Shown: positions 41,318 through 50,444 of the stretch, piece after piece
Layout: every line of letters starts with the position of its first letter
Numbering within the stretch: the first letter of the stretch is position 1
DNA from: a virus
Virus record (IMG/VR): IMGVR_UViG_3300031236_000003
Coordinates: 28,924 to 92,923 of that record
Direction: 5' to 3' (one strand)
DNA length: 64,000 nt
Made by a program: the position numbers and the translations under genes
Notes under the pieces: generated by a model
Told to the model about the DNA's origin: nothing
Databases searched by the model: none
Seen by the model: the letters and a program-made list of their open reading frames with translations, nothing else

Positions 41318-41628
41318 ACGACGAATCAGACGTGACAGTGAACCCTCACACCCTCGAAGGAATGATCGCGCGAGTCAACCGGCTCCCCGGCTGGACTCTG
41401 TTTCCGCCGCACCTCGATGCTCTTGGCGACCGCGTGGAGATCGCGAAGCAGATTGCCGAGGCGACTGGCACCGCGCTGGAATGGTCAGAAGGCGGAAGCC
41501 CGCGATTCATGCCGAAGGACGAGACCCTGGCCGAAGTGATTCGAGCCGGTTGGCGAAACATCAACTTGGATGTCGAAGATCATGGAGCGCCACGCTTTCA
41601 TGACGATACTGGAGCCTGTCGACGATGA
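41314..41628 (+). CDS. Hypothetical protein
   Basis: 104 residues, ATGA start and end. A helical N-terminal segment and a beta-turn C-terminal half. No motif. Part of the tightly packed early operon. Confidence 0.5.
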   Translation: MNDESDVTVNPHTLEGMIARVNRLPGWTLFPPHLDALGDRVEIAKQIAEATGTALEWSEGGSPRFMPKDETLAEVIRAGWRNINLDVEDHGAPRFHDDTGACRR

Positions 41629-41780
41629 ACTGGATCACAGCAAAATTCAAAGGCGAGTGCGCCCGATGCACGGTTAACATCGACGAAGGCGAGCGCATCC
41701 TGTTCGACGCCGAGGAGCGCGAAGTCTACTGCAAACGGTGCGGCGAGCGGATTAAGCCGGACCCGAAAGGAAAGAGATGA
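41625..41780 (+). CDS. Small zinc-ribbon protein
   Basis: 51 residues between ATGA junctions. CARC (residues about 12-15) and CKRC (about 37-40) define a compact four-cysteine ribbon. Probable zinc-binding protein of unknown role. Confidence 0.6.
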   Translation: MNWITAKFKGECARCTVNIDEGERILFDAEEREVYCKRCGERIKPDPKGKR

Positions 41781-42004
41781 AGACTCGCATACAATTCGAT
41801 TTCACCGAGGAAGCGGCGCGGGAACTGGACGAACTCAAGCGAATCACAGGCTCAAGCCGTGCCGAAGTTGTCCGCCAGGGATTGCGTATGCTTCAGTGGA
41901 CTATTGAGCAGATTTACGACAACAAGGCAAAAATATTGGTCGAGAAGGATGGGTTTCAGCGCGAGGTGATATTCCCGTTTTTATCGAAGAAAGGAAAGAG
42001 ATGA
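41777..42004 (+). CDS. Ribbon-helix-helix-like DNA-binding protein
   Basis: 75 residues, ATGA start. MKTRIQFDFTEEAARELDEL and GSSRAEVVRQGLRMLQW follow the ribbon-helix-helix pattern (strand, helix, turn, helix) of CopG/Arc-type regulators. The C-terminal part is a charged beta region. Its stop lies in front of a strongly acidic frame that may be a frameshift extension (42000-42089). Target DNA is unknown. Confidence 0.65.
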   Translation: MKTRIQFDFTEEAARELDELKRITGSSRAEVVRQGLRMLQWTIEQIYDNKAKILVEKDGFQREVIFPFLSKKGKR

Positions 42005-42089
42005 AGACGAGCTCGAAGACGAAGATTTCGACGATGACGACTTCTACGATGCCGACGAAGACGAGACAATGAAGGACGGTTACGCATGA
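42000..42089 (+). other. Acidic reading frame without start; possible +1 frameshift extension
   Basis: In the +1 frame after the RHH gene, 29 codons give a run of Asp/Glu with a few aromatic residues (DEDELEDEDFDDDDFYDADE). This is far from random and ends in ATGA overlap with the next gene at 42086. No start codon lies between the last in-frame stop and the acidic run. Either a +1 frameshift at AAG-AGA-TGA (with AAAGGAAAG just upstream, as in programmed sites), or an indel in the sequence, would fuse it to the RHH protein. Confidence 0.4.
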
Positions 42090-42538
42090 TCCGAGTCATT
42101 CGCCAACAGCAAGCCTACATGCGCCAGCAGAACAAGCTCTGGCCGTCTACGATGACGCTCGTGCCAAAGGACGAATGGCCAAAGACGCTGGCTGCACTGA
42201 GAATGCCACCGTTCTCCGTTTTTCGCTCATGCAACTTCGTAGCTCAAGTCTTCGACGAAGCACTAGGCGCTCGGCGAATTTCGGTCCAGCGAACCATGAT
42301 TGATGACGATGGCGAGTGGATTCAGAGGATCACTTGGGACGACCTCATGGGCGTAAAAGCAGAGTGCGGCTACGGGAATTGCTGGGCCGTCGAAATCTAT
42401 CCGCCAAACGATGACGTGGTGAACGTCGCCAATATGCGCCATCTTTGGCTAATTCCGGAAGCGCCACTATTTGCATGGAAGAAAGGGGAATCCTGTGTCT
42501 GGTCAGCTATTCAACGATCCACCGGCGACGTATCCTGA
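42086..42538 (+). CDS. DUF7694-like phage protein
   Basis: 150 residues, ATGA start. Mid-protein pattern VFRSCNFVAQVFDEA, then RISVQRT, WIQRITWDDLM, ECGYGNCWAVEIYPP and VVNVANMRHLWL recalls a family of uncharacterised phage proteins near replication genes. No catalytic residues are evident. Confidence 0.5.
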   Translation: MIRVIRQQQAYMRQQNKLWPSTMTLVPKDEWPKTLAALRMPPFSVFRSCNFVAQVFDEALGARRISVQRTMIDDDGEWIQRITWDDLMGVKAECGYGNCWAVEIYPPNDDVVNVANMRHLWLIPEAPLFAWKKGESCVWSAIQRSTGDVS

Positions 42539-43163
42539 TTCCGTCCTTCTCTCGATCTACAACGCCTATCCGCGCAAATGCAATCGCAAGGAGGCGCTGA
42601 AGCGCATCAGCGAGGCCCTGGACCGGATCTGCGCCGGCGAGATTGACGGCCAGCCGCGGAGCCAGCCGGAGGCGATTGCTTTCCTGCGAGAGAAGACAGA
42701 TGCCGCGCGCCGCGAGATGTTCGGCCGCGAGGAGAAGTGGATTCCTCACGCGACGACGTTCTACCACGGTTCTCGCTATCTGAGGTCTGCCCCGAAGCTA
42801 GAACTGCCGCCGCGCCTGGACGCCTGCGTGGGCATTCTCTCCCTGTACCCGAAGTCTTCCCCGGCGAATACGATCTGGGACAACATAGAGGCCTACCTGC
42901 CTGCGCTGGCCGCTATCGACAAGGCTCTGGAGCGCATGGAGCGGACGGCTCACCCGCTCAACTGCGAGCGGAGCCTGAAATCCAGAACGGAAATCTACGC
43001 GATGGCAGTGAAGCAATGGCCAGTCGCCGACCTTCAATTTGTGCCAGCAGCGAAGCGATGGTTCGATGAAGAGAGGTTCAATCACAATGAGCAGTCTTGG
43101 CAGCGGCAGTGCAATGACGGATTCCAGGCCGAACGCGATCAGATCAGCAGACTTGTCCAATAG
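42495..43163 (+). CDS. Putative replication accessory (helicase-loader-like) protein
   Basis: 222 residues from GTG at 42495 with GAAAGGGG upstream; codons back to 42471 lie in the previous gene. IYNAYPRKCNRKEALKRISE and PHATTFYHGSRYL resemble conserved C-terminal segments of phage replisome organisers. A helical C-terminal half follows. The role in replication is inferred from these two motifs only. Confidence 0.5.
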   Translation: MSGQLFNDPPATYPDSVLLSIYNAYPRKCNRKEALKRISEALDRICAGEIDGQPRSQPEAIAFLREKTDAARREMFGREEKWIPHATTFYHGSRYLRSAPKLELPPRLDACVGILSLYPKSSPANTIWDNIEAYLPALAAIDKALERMERTAHPLNCERSLKSRTEIYAMAVKQWPVADLQFVPAAKRWFDEERFNHNEQSWQRQCNDGFQAERDQISRLVQ

Positions 43164-43710
43164 CGAAAAAGTGGCGGCCGTCGCGTGGCAGACCGTGCGC
43201 GAGATGTTCCCGGTCGCCAACAACGAGAGCGACTACGCCGTCAAGACCCGGCTTCGGCTTCTGGGAAAGATAGTGGACGAGATTGGCTATGAGCGGTTCA
43301 TGGAGGCGCTGGATCAGGCTATGTCGATCAGCCAGCGGCGGTACGACGTGACTCCGGCCAGAATCAGGGAATGCGCCGGGCTGCGCTGGGTGTCTCCGCC
43401 TACCGCCGCCGCGCTGAGTTGGGAATGGGTCATGCGCGTCTTCGTCGACCACTGCCGCGTCGACGGCAAAGGTAATTTCCATCTGGAGGACAAGGTGGTC
43501 ATGCTGGACGGGCTGGCAACCGTGACGCCAGCACCGAAGGTTCCGCAGGCGATTCAGCGCGCGCTGCGTTCCATGGGCGGATGGTCTGCTATTTCGGAGG
43601 CGTTCCCCGAGTACATCGGCCAGCGCTACGCGCAGTTCAAGGAACTGTTTCACGAGGACGAGCCCGGTCCACGCGCAGACTTGGGAGTGGGGCTGGAGAA
43701 GATCGGATGA
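43087..43710 (+). CDS. Hypothetical protein, possible replication accessory
   Basis: 207 residues if started at 43087; an ATG at 43114 is also possible, neither having a convincing ribosome binding site. Helical, with AVAWQTVREMFPVANNESDY and a conserved-looking ARIRECAGLRW segment. It overlaps the previous gene in another frame by 77 bases. Unrecognised. Confidence 0.5.
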   Translation: MSSLGSGSAMTDSRPNAIRSADLSNSEKVAAVAWQTVREMFPVANNESDYAVKTRLRLLGKIVDEIGYERFMEALDQAMSISQRRYDVTPARIRECAGLRWVSPPTAAALSWEWVMRVFVDHCRVDGKGNFHLEDKVVMLDGLATVTPAPKVPQAIQRALRSMGGWSAISEAFPEYIGQRYAQFKELFHEDEPGPRADLGVGLEKIG

Positions 43711-43714
43711 GTGA

Positions 43715-44119
43715 CTACTTATTTTTAACCTGCCATCCATCGATAGGCGCATATCCAAGAGCCCGAGTATGAGGCGCGATGGCAGATGCGGGTTCTTGGG
43801 CAACCTTGGCGCGGCGAAGTATTTTCTGGGTCTGTTTCCGTAGAATCGTCCACACTTGAGCAGGTAGTGGCAATCCACCCTTATGCCGGCTATGAAAAAT
43901 CGCATGGCATTCAGAGCATAGCCAGCAGCAATGGTAATGCTTTGTTTGGTATATGTCGTCTGGATAATACATGTGGTGAAGGTGAAGGGATTTGGCGGAA
44001 AGGCACCCGAGGCACTCTCTCTTGCCTGGCATTGTTCGCTTCAACTCAGACCATGCGAGTGAACTAAGGTATTCCTCGTATACCGTCCTGCGGTAAGATG
44101 GTTCCGGTGGGGTTGGCAC
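43715..44119 (-). CDS. HNH-type endonuclease, leftward
   Basis: 134 residues on the minus strand. The GTG at 44119 is chosen because GAGGAG lies six bases before it; codons further upstream overlap the promoter at 44201. The core is CLGCLSAKSLHLHH, then CWLCSECHAIFH, giving zinc-type cysteines and HNH histidines. Its strand opposes all neighbours, typical of a mobile HNH insert between two modules. Confidence 0.7.
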   Translation of the reverse strand: MPTPPEPSYRRTVYEEYLSSLAWSELKRTMPGKRECLGCLSAKSLHLHHMYYPDDIYQTKHYHCCWLCSECHAIFHSRHKGGLPLPAQVWTILRKQTQKILRRAKVAQEPASAIAPHTRALGYAPIDGWQVKNK

Positions 44120-44200
44120 GGATCGCTCCTCGAAAGCGTAAAGTGTGTGGGAGTTGACGCTCCCACAACCCCATTGTATTCCTAGCTTCGCTAATTTTCC

Positions 44201-44247
44201 TCCGCAAACCAACCCAAAAAGTCGCCACCCGGTCTACAATTTCCGCG
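44201..44247 (+). promoter_or_regulatory. Promoter with TCCGCAAACC element; leaderless start
   Basis: TCCGCAAACC (44201-44210) is exactly 24 nt before TACAAT (44235-44240), followed by TTCCGCGTG. The arrangement duplicates the promoter at 6422. The predicted start falls on the GTG at 44247, suggesting a leaderless transcript for the next gene. Confidence 0.6.
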
Positions 44248-45062
44248 TGTCCACTCAATCTGTAATTTCGACGACCCCGCATTACCTGCCCCAAGGCGAA
44301 GTCCTCTCGCCCGAATCTCAGCCAATACAGGATCTTCACCGCGAGCTCGTCTCGGCGGCGCGCGCCCTGCGCTCGTGTCTCGCTAAGGTCTCGTACTACG
44401 GCTGGCGGATGCGGCTGTGCGAGGGCTGGACGGCGCTGGCCTATCCGGCTGGCAGCAAAGGGGAAGAGGCCTACGCGGAGTCCATTGGCATACCCCGCAG
44501 CACATGGTACCGCCACGTCAGGATCGGTCAGCTACTTCACCAACTCACATACGAAGACCTCGAGCGCATCCCGACGACAAACGCCGAACTGCTGATCCAG
44601 GTCAACCCGGCCATCTGCCACGATTTCAACTGGACCCGCGAAGCGCAAGTGCTGAAGCCAAACAAATTCGCCGAACTCGTCGCCCAGCGCAACAAGGCCG
44701 CCGGCGATGACCGCGAGCCGCTCGCATCTCTGGTCCTCAAGGTGCCGTTTCTGGCCAAGCAGGCCGTCGAGTCCATGATCGAGGATTTCCAGCACAAGCA
44801 CCAGTTGAATTCCAAGGGCCAGGCGCTCGAATTGATGATTGCCGATCGCAGCCAGGACGCAAGCCTGCTGAGTTCCGTGCATCAGGCCCGTCAACTCTTG
44901 GTGGGCGTCGAAGAGTTGATGAAGCAGCGCGGCGCCGAGGATTCGGACGAGATTCGGTGGATTCACATGGCGAAGGAGATTTTGGATGAGAGCTACGAGA
45001 AAACGGTTCAAGCCGCCCGATCGAAGCCCGAAGGCCGTAAAGCGACTGGAGGACGGGCGTGA
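44247..45062 (+). CDS. Putative DNA-binding regulator
   Basis: 271 residues from the GTG that coincides with the predicted transcription start. Residues about 72-110 (EAYAESIGIPRSTWYRHVRI) look like a helix-turn-helix. Helical segments with coiled-coil potential follow to the C-terminus. It stands alone in front of the tailspike region and behind its own promoter class, so it could regulate late genes. Its target is unknown. Confidence 0.55.
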   Translation: MSTQSVISTTPHYLPQGEVLSPESQPIQDLHRELVSAARALRSCLAKVSYYGWRMRLCEGWTALAYPAGSKGEEAYAESIGIPRSTWYRHVRIGQLLHQLTYEDLERIPTTNAELLIQVNPAICHDFNWTREAQVLKPNKFAELVAQRNKAAGDDREPLASLVLKVPFLAKQAVESMIEDFQHKHQLNSKGQALELMIADRSQDASLLSSVHQARQLLVGVEELMKQRGAEDSDEIRWIHMAKEILDESYEKTVQAARSKPEGRKATGGRA

Positions 45063-45360
45063 AATCTGCCTCCAAAATGCGGCAGGGCGCGCAGAGTACA
45101 AACTCCGAAAGATGCGTATGTGGCAACGTCAGTCGGGAATTTGCAGCCTCTGTAACCAACCTGTATCGCTGGTCGAATGCACGTTTGAACACGCACAAGG
45201 CAGAACGTCAGGACGCAAAGATGAGCGCATCGTTAATGAAAATGGCGAGCCATGCAATTCCGTATGCCATCGCAAATGCAACAACGCGAAGGGGAGCAAG
45301 CATTTTCAGCCGGCTATTCCCCGCGGCTTTGATCCTCCTCTTGAGTTTGAGCGCGACTAG
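44986..45360 (+). CDS. Small HNH endonuclease
   Basis: 124 residues; GAAGGAG lies before the ATG at 44986. CSLCNQPVSLVECTFEHA, then CHRKCNNAKGS give an HNH/zinc core of the type found in phage endonucleases. It overlaps the regulator upstream by 77 bases and the tailspike frame downstream by 140, so the three coding frames are squeezed together. Confidence 0.65.
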   Translation: MRATRKRFKPPDRSPKAVKRLEDGREICLQNAAGRAEYKLRKMRMWQRQSGICSLCNQPVSLVECTFEHAQGRTSGRKDERIVNENGEPCNSVCHRKCNNAKGSKHFQPAIPRGFDPPLEFERD

Positions 45361-48300
45361 CGCCTGGGCGCAGGTGGGATCGGCCATCTCCGGCCAGTTT
45401 GTTACGCCCACCGGCACGCCCGCATCGAACGCTAGGGTGACGGTCTGCCCGTACACCGCTACCGGCCTGCCCTGCTCGCCGCAAGCGACCATCTACTCGG
45501 ACCCGGCGCTGACCCTGCCGCTTTCGCAGCCTTATGGACTCGACCAGTTCGGCAATCTGAACGTCTGGGTGACCGCCGGCAGCTACATCGTTCAGATCCA
45601 GGTCAACCTGACCATCAGCTATTCGTACGTGGTCACGGCCGGAGGGAGCGGAGGCGGGGGCGGCGGGGGGATCACCAGCATCGGCGCCAGCTCTCCCGTT
45701 GTCGTCACCCCGTCACCAATCACCAATACGGGCACGGTGAGTTGCCCACTCTGCATCTTCGGCTCCGGCATCACGAACTTCTACGCGCTGTTCTCCGGGG
45801 CGCAGCAGGTGTCTACCGGCGGCCTGAGCGATGTGGCCGGGATCGTGAACTCGTCTGAACCCGTGGCGATCAATTCTACCGGCCAATCTGCGATATTCTT
45901 CGGCATTCAGAACGCGGCGATTGCCGACGTTCCAGGTAACTACCTTGGACTCTTCGGGCCAACCGCTGGAACTCCAGCCTACGGGCTACAGGTCGCTCCA
46001 GTGGCTCCGCCGAGCGAAGGCCAGCAGTTGCTCTACCACGCTGCTACCCTCATCAACGGAGCGTTTCAGGCGATTCCCTTTTGGGCGACGCCGGGAGGAG
46101 GGGGTTCTGGTTGTATTGTCGGGGCTTCGGGGTTTGCGCAGTTCTCAAATGGTACAGGGTGCGTGAGTGAATTCATTGATTATGGAGTGACCCAAGCGCA
46201 AACTTTAACTTTATCTGTTCCTGGCGGTGACTCCAATAGGATCGAATTAGATGCTCCGGAGATTACAGGGACATCGACTGGAGGAGGCATTGATATAAAT
46301 GCTGGAAACGTTAAGTCTCTTGGCCCTGGAGGTGAGGGTTCGGTCTGGATTTATGGAAACGACGAGGATTTTGGGTGGGTTCTACTCAGCTATGGAGCGG
46401 GAAAGATTATAGCTGGCGAGGTAGATGAATGTGCTCCGGGAACGAATCCCGGAGTCTGCGATAGCACTGCTGGTCAAATCGATATAAATATTGACGGTAC
46501 TGAAAACTTTACCGGAAATAGCGGCGGCATAAATGTTTCCCAAAACGGCGGGGGTATCGAAAATGAGGGATTTTCCCTTAATGGGTATAATGCAAACTCC
46601 GCATCCACGGTCAATCTGAGCTTCGATCCTACCGTACAGGATGTAGACGCGACCTCCGGAGCCGTCACGGTCAATCTACCTCTGGCATCAAGAGACGATG
46701 GCGAGACCTATTTCATTAAAAAGATCGACTCCAGCGGTAATGCTGTCACGGTGACCGCTAATTCTGGAGATCTGATCGACGGAGCTGCAACCTATCCTCT
46801 CGCAACTCAGTACGACTGGGTTATGTTGGTGTCTACTGGAAGCCATGCTTGGGACGTATATAGCGCACAGGGTAGCGGCGGCGGTGGAGGAAGCGGTACT
46901 GTAACCAGCTTCTCTACGGGAAGTTGGCCGTCATGGCTCGTGCCTTCGGTAGCAAACCCGACTACGACGCCTACTCTGTCTGTGACCTCTTCGCTTACCT
47001 TAGCGAATGTCGCAGCGGGCGCTTCGCCCACCGGTCTGTTCGACTTCTCAGGTGCGACCGCTTTCAAGGTTCCGACTCACGCCGGCGCTACTGCTGCCGC
47101 TCCAGGTGAGTTGATATACGACTCTACCAACGGCAACATGCACACGAACTACGTGGGCACGGACTTGATCGTAGCCGGGTTCCCGTCGGCCTCTCTGCCG
47201 ACCAGCGGACACTGCGCTGAATTTATCGAGATCGGCGCGTGGTGGGAAATTGCCGATGCGGGAGCGGCCTGCGGCGGAGGCGGAGGAAGCGGCACGGTCA
47301 ACAGCGGCACATCCGGCCAAGTGGCTTTTTATGCATCTACCGGCACGGCGGTAAGCGGGGAAACGCACGTGACCACGGCGCAACTTGGATCAGGAACGGC
47401 AGCAGCGGGATCGTATGTAGATGGGGCATCCGGGGCGTGGACTGTACTTCCGTTCAAGTCTTTGACTACGACAGGTACAAGTGGGGCCGCTACCCTTACT
47501 TCGGGTGTGCTCAACGTCCCACAGTACACTGGCGGAGGCGCAAGCTATACCAATGTGGTGGCGTCCTCAACCGCAGACACAACCGTTGCCGCAATCAACG
47601 CGAAATGTACCGGAGGGCAGACATACTGGGCCAGCGTTCCGATTTCTATAGCTACAGGGGGCACGATTGCTTCAGGCTGCAACGTAATGTTTGTCATAGG
47701 CGGCGTATGGACTATTGCCGGCGGACAGACGGTAACTTTCGCGAATCCCATTCAGGAGAATGACGGTCCATCGTCACACTTCACCGGCTCTGGTGTGGTG
47801 TCTTTACCTGCGCAGGACGCGCGGCCTGAGTGGTTTGGCGCGGTTGGATATACGACGGAGACCACAGCAACTACAGGCGGGTCGTGCACAACCAATTCGA
47901 CTTCGGCAATTCAATCGACCATCACTGCAATGACCACTGGGCAAGTCTTGTTGCAACCTCTCGTATACTGCGTCAATTCCGCCCTCAGTATCGGTAAGAG
48001 CGCGGTAGGCATCCACGGTAGTCAGTACGGATTCCAGGCGCAGGGAGGCTATACAGAGGCGCTTGCGGGTGGATCTATGATCATCACAACATCAGCTTCA
48101 GCGGACATTGTTGACGCGGCTGGCGCGGACAGCACCCACCTCCTGCAATGGAACAAGTTCGATTACTTCTCTCTGACAAGAGGCGTAACCCCGAGCGGCA
48201 CGGCTACCGGACTATCCTTGTCGTTCGTGGCAGGAGCAACCGTCGATCATGTGATTGTGGCTGACAGTATGCGCGGATTCTACTGCCAATTCTGCCCTGC

Positions 48301-50425
48301 CAATGGCAGCGGGATCATTCAGAACTCTGGTGTATGGTGGGACTTCAATGGAATATCTGAGAGCGGATTAACGATGTATGGTTTCTACCTCGATGGGTCC
48401 AGTTTTGCGGAAAACAGCATCAGGCTTCAAAATCTGATCGAAGATAACGGAAATGGTGCGACCAGCAACACCACTTACGGAATATACGAAATTGGGGCTT
48501 TGAACGATGTAAAAATTACCGATAATGAGACCGAAAACCTAAGCTACGGTATGTATGCCGACCACACCGTAGACGGATCGATCTCCTCCAGCGATATATC
48601 GTGGATCAACCCGCTGATGAATGATTGCGTTGTCTCGTGTCTGTACGTGACCGGACTGGACCTCAATGGCGATCCCAGCATGAAGATCATCGGCGCATGG
48701 ACTAGTACCTCTGGCTCGGGAACCCCGCACAACGTAGACATTATCAATAGCGGTGGAGTTCAAGTTATCGGCGGTCATTTTACGCAGCACGATTTCACTA
48801 ACGCAACCATCGGCATCAACATCTCCGGAGGACGCAACAATAGCCTAATTGGCAACTGGCTAAATAACACATCCGACGGTTGCATGATTACGATTTCTGG
48901 CTCCAATGACAACCTCGTCACCGGCAACCATATTCACATTGAAAATGGTGCATTCGCGGCTACGGTTGTTGACGTTTGCCTTACTGGAAGTTCTAGCTTA
49001 AATGCGTTCAGCGGAAACCTTCTGGATGGGTTTGCTTTGCAAGGCATGAACTTTGGGGGTAGCACCGCGAACAACACGCTAGACAATACAAACAACATCG
49101 ACCCAACGAACATCGCTACGCCGATTGTGGACACCGGAACTAACAATCGCAACCTCAGCGTTAATGCCCTGACGGCAAATAGCATGATTGATTTGGGACT
49201 GACAGCAAGCACAAGCCCGATTTGCCCTAACGGAGCAGGTGGAGCGTTTACTACGGTAGGATGCTCAGGCGGCGGAGGGGGTTCAGCGTTCTCGGCAATC
49301 ACTAGTGGTACCAATACTTCAGCGGCGATGGTTGTGGGTAGCGGATCAAGCCTGACAGTAAGCGGGTCAGGTACAAACAACGCAACTTCAATCGGTGGAG
49401 TGGCAGTTACCGGAACGCCATCTGTAGGATTCGTTCCTACGGCGACAAGTGGCAGTGCTGCAACATGGCAAGCCGCGTCCGGAGGAGGTGGTGGCGGAGG
49501 AACATCTGGTTGGTCTGGAGCACCAATCTCTCTATTAGTGTCAGCCACGCAATATGTACCCTGGGTGGGCGGAGGATCGACGAGCACCACGGAATCACTC
49601 GTACAAAACAAAGCTCCAGCCGCGTTCTCAATTGCAAATCTGCAACTAAGTCTCAGTGCCTCTCTAGGAACTGGAACGACGCTCGCGGTGACTCTGCGGG
49701 ATGGGGGAGCATCCGAGGCTTTGACCTGCACCACGGCTTCTGGAGGCACAACCTGTACAGACACGACTCATACGTTCAGCGTAGCGCAGGGAGACTTGCT
49801 GGATTTCGTTATTACAGCTACAGGCACGGTGACAGCGGCAACGCCGGAAATCATTTTGAGTTACACGATAGGAGTGCCTGCGACGAGTGCGGGAGGTGGT
49901 TCAACTGAAAGCCACACAGCCATCGGTTCAGCAGAGTTGGACTTCACGACCTGTATTGCAGGTGGGACGGACAACAATTACACAGTCTATGTGACCAATC
50001 TTATTCCAGGTACAAGCGGCGCTGCTCCGCTGCTTGAGTTTTCTACGAATGGCGGGTCTACTTGGGATACCAGCTCCGTGTACTCATGGGCGCAGGGAAA
50101 CGTCCAAGTAGGTGGGGGTACGACGGGTAACAATACCGCCGCCAGCGTGGGAGGCATCCTCCTATTTGGAGTTAACAACACCTCTGGACCTTCCGCTACT
50201 GGTGTATCTTTGAGCGGGACCATGACACTTCAAAATCCGGGCGGAGGGCAGGCGATCAAAACGGTCGGATTGCACGATGGTACAGCTAATTACGGTGCAT
50301 CCTCCTACGCATTTTATATGTCTGGGATGTACGCCAACTCATCTCCTGTAAACGCTTTTAGGATCGTTTATTCCACCGGCAACATCACCAGTGGCACCGT
50401 AGCCTGCTACGCAGTTCCCAACTAA
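45221..50425 (+). CDS. Tailspike/tail fibre with beta-helix and signal-peptide-like N-terminus
   Basis: 1,734 residues if started at the ATG at 45221; ATGs at 45236 and 45242 are alternatives, because the true start is hidden in the HNH overlap. Residues about 28-47 form a signal-peptide-like core (LFPAALILLLSLSATSAWAQ). A small IYSD...L beta domain follows. Gly/Ser linkers (GGGGGGG type) separate modules. Near residue 866, RPEWFGAVGY opens a right-handed beta-helix region (to about 1310) like phage tailspikes that cleave polysaccharide. Repeated Thr/Ser/Gly beta modules make up the C-terminus. An exported virion fibre would be unusual. Confidence 0.7.
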   Translation: MSASLMKMASHAIPYAIANATTRRGASIFSRLFPAALILLLSLSATSAWAQVGSAISGQFVTPTGTPASNARVTVCPYTATGLPCSPQATIYSDPALTLPLSQPYGLDQFGNLNVWVTAGSYIVQIQVNLTISYSYVVTAGGSGGGGGGGITSIGASSPVVVTPSPITNTGTVSCPLCIFGSGITNFYALFSGAQQVSTGGLSDVAGIVNSSEPVAINSTGQSAIFFGIQNAAIADVPGNYLGLFGPTAGTPAYGLQVAPVAPPSEGQQLLYHAATLINGAFQAIPFWATPGGGGSGCIVGASGFAQFSNGTGCVSEFIDYGVTQAQTLTLSVPGGDSNRIELDAPEITGTSTGGGIDINAGNVKSLGPGGEGSVWIYGNDEDFGWVLLSYGAGKIIAGEVDECAPGTNPGVCDSTAGQIDINIDGTENFTGNSGGINVSQNGGGIENEGFSLNGYNANSASTVNLSFDPTVQDVDATSGAVTVNLPLASRDDGETYFIKKIDSSGNAVTVTANSGDLIDGAATYPLATQYDWVMLVSTGSHAWDVYSAQGSGGGGGSGTVTSFSTGSWPSWLVPSVANPTTTPTLSVTSSLTLANVAAGASPTGLFDFSGATAFKVPTHAGATAAAPGELIYDSTNGNMHTNYVGTDLIVAGFPSASLPTSGHCAEFIEIGAWWEIADAGAACGGGGGSGTVNSGTSGQVAFYASTGTAVSGETHVTTAQLGSGTAAAGSYVDGASGAWTVLPFKSLTTTGTSGAATLTSGVLNVPQYTGGGASYTNVVASSTADTTVAAINAKCTGGQTYWASVPISIATGGTIASGCNVMFVIGGVWTIAGGQTVTFANPIQENDGPSSHFTGSGVVSLPAQDARPEWFGAVGYTTETTATTGGSCTTNSTSAIQSTITAMTTGQVLLQPLVYCVNSALSIGKSAVGIHGSQYGFQAQGGYTEALAGGSMIITTSASADIVDAAGADSTHLLQWNKFDYFSLTRGVTPSGTATGLSLSFVAGATVDHVIVADSMRGFYCQFCPANGSGIIQNSGVWWDFNGISESGLTMYGFYLDGSSFAENSIRLQNLIEDNGNGATSNTTYGIYEIGALNDVKITDNETENLSYGMYADHTVDGSISSSDISWINPLMNDCVVSCLYVTGLDLNGDPSMKIIGAWTSTSGSGTPHNVDIINSGGVQVIGGHFTQHDFTNATIGINISGGRNNSLIGNWLNNTSDGCMITISGSNDNLVTGNHIHIENGAFAATVVDVCLTGSSSLNAFSGNLLDGFALQGMNFGGSTANNTLDNTNNIDPTNIATPIVDTGTNNRNLSVNALTANSMIDLGLTASTSPICPNGAGGAFTTVGCSGGGGGSAFSAITSGTNTSAAMVVGSGSSLTVSGSGTNNATSIGGVAVTGTPSVGFVPTATSGSAATWQAASGGGGGGGTSGWSGAPISLLVSATQYVPWVGGGSTSTTESLVQNKAPAAFSIANLQLSLSASLGTGTTLAVTLRDGGASEALTCTTASGGTTCTDTTHTFSVAQGDLLDFVITATGTVTAATPEIILSYTIGVPATSAGGGSTESHTAIGSAELDFTTCIAGGTDNNYTVYVTNLIPGTSGAAPLLEFSTNGGSTWDTSSVYSWAQGNVQVGGGTTGNNTAASVGGILLFGVNNTSGPSATGVSLSGTMTLQNPGGGQAIKTVGLHDGTANYGASSYAFYMSGMYANSSPVNAFRIVYSTGNITSGTVACYAVPN

Positions 50426-50444
50426 CTCTTCGCAAGGAGAAAAC

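Noticed and set aside
42001-42072. ATG reading MKTSSKTKISTMTTS... after the RHH gene
   Set aside because: Thr/Lys-rich product is the shadow of the acidic frame, which has the ATGA junction to the next gene.
48934-49764. Leftward frame of 276 codons opposite the tailspike
   Set aside because: Val/Pro-rich composition expected from the complement of Thr/Gly-rich coding sequence.
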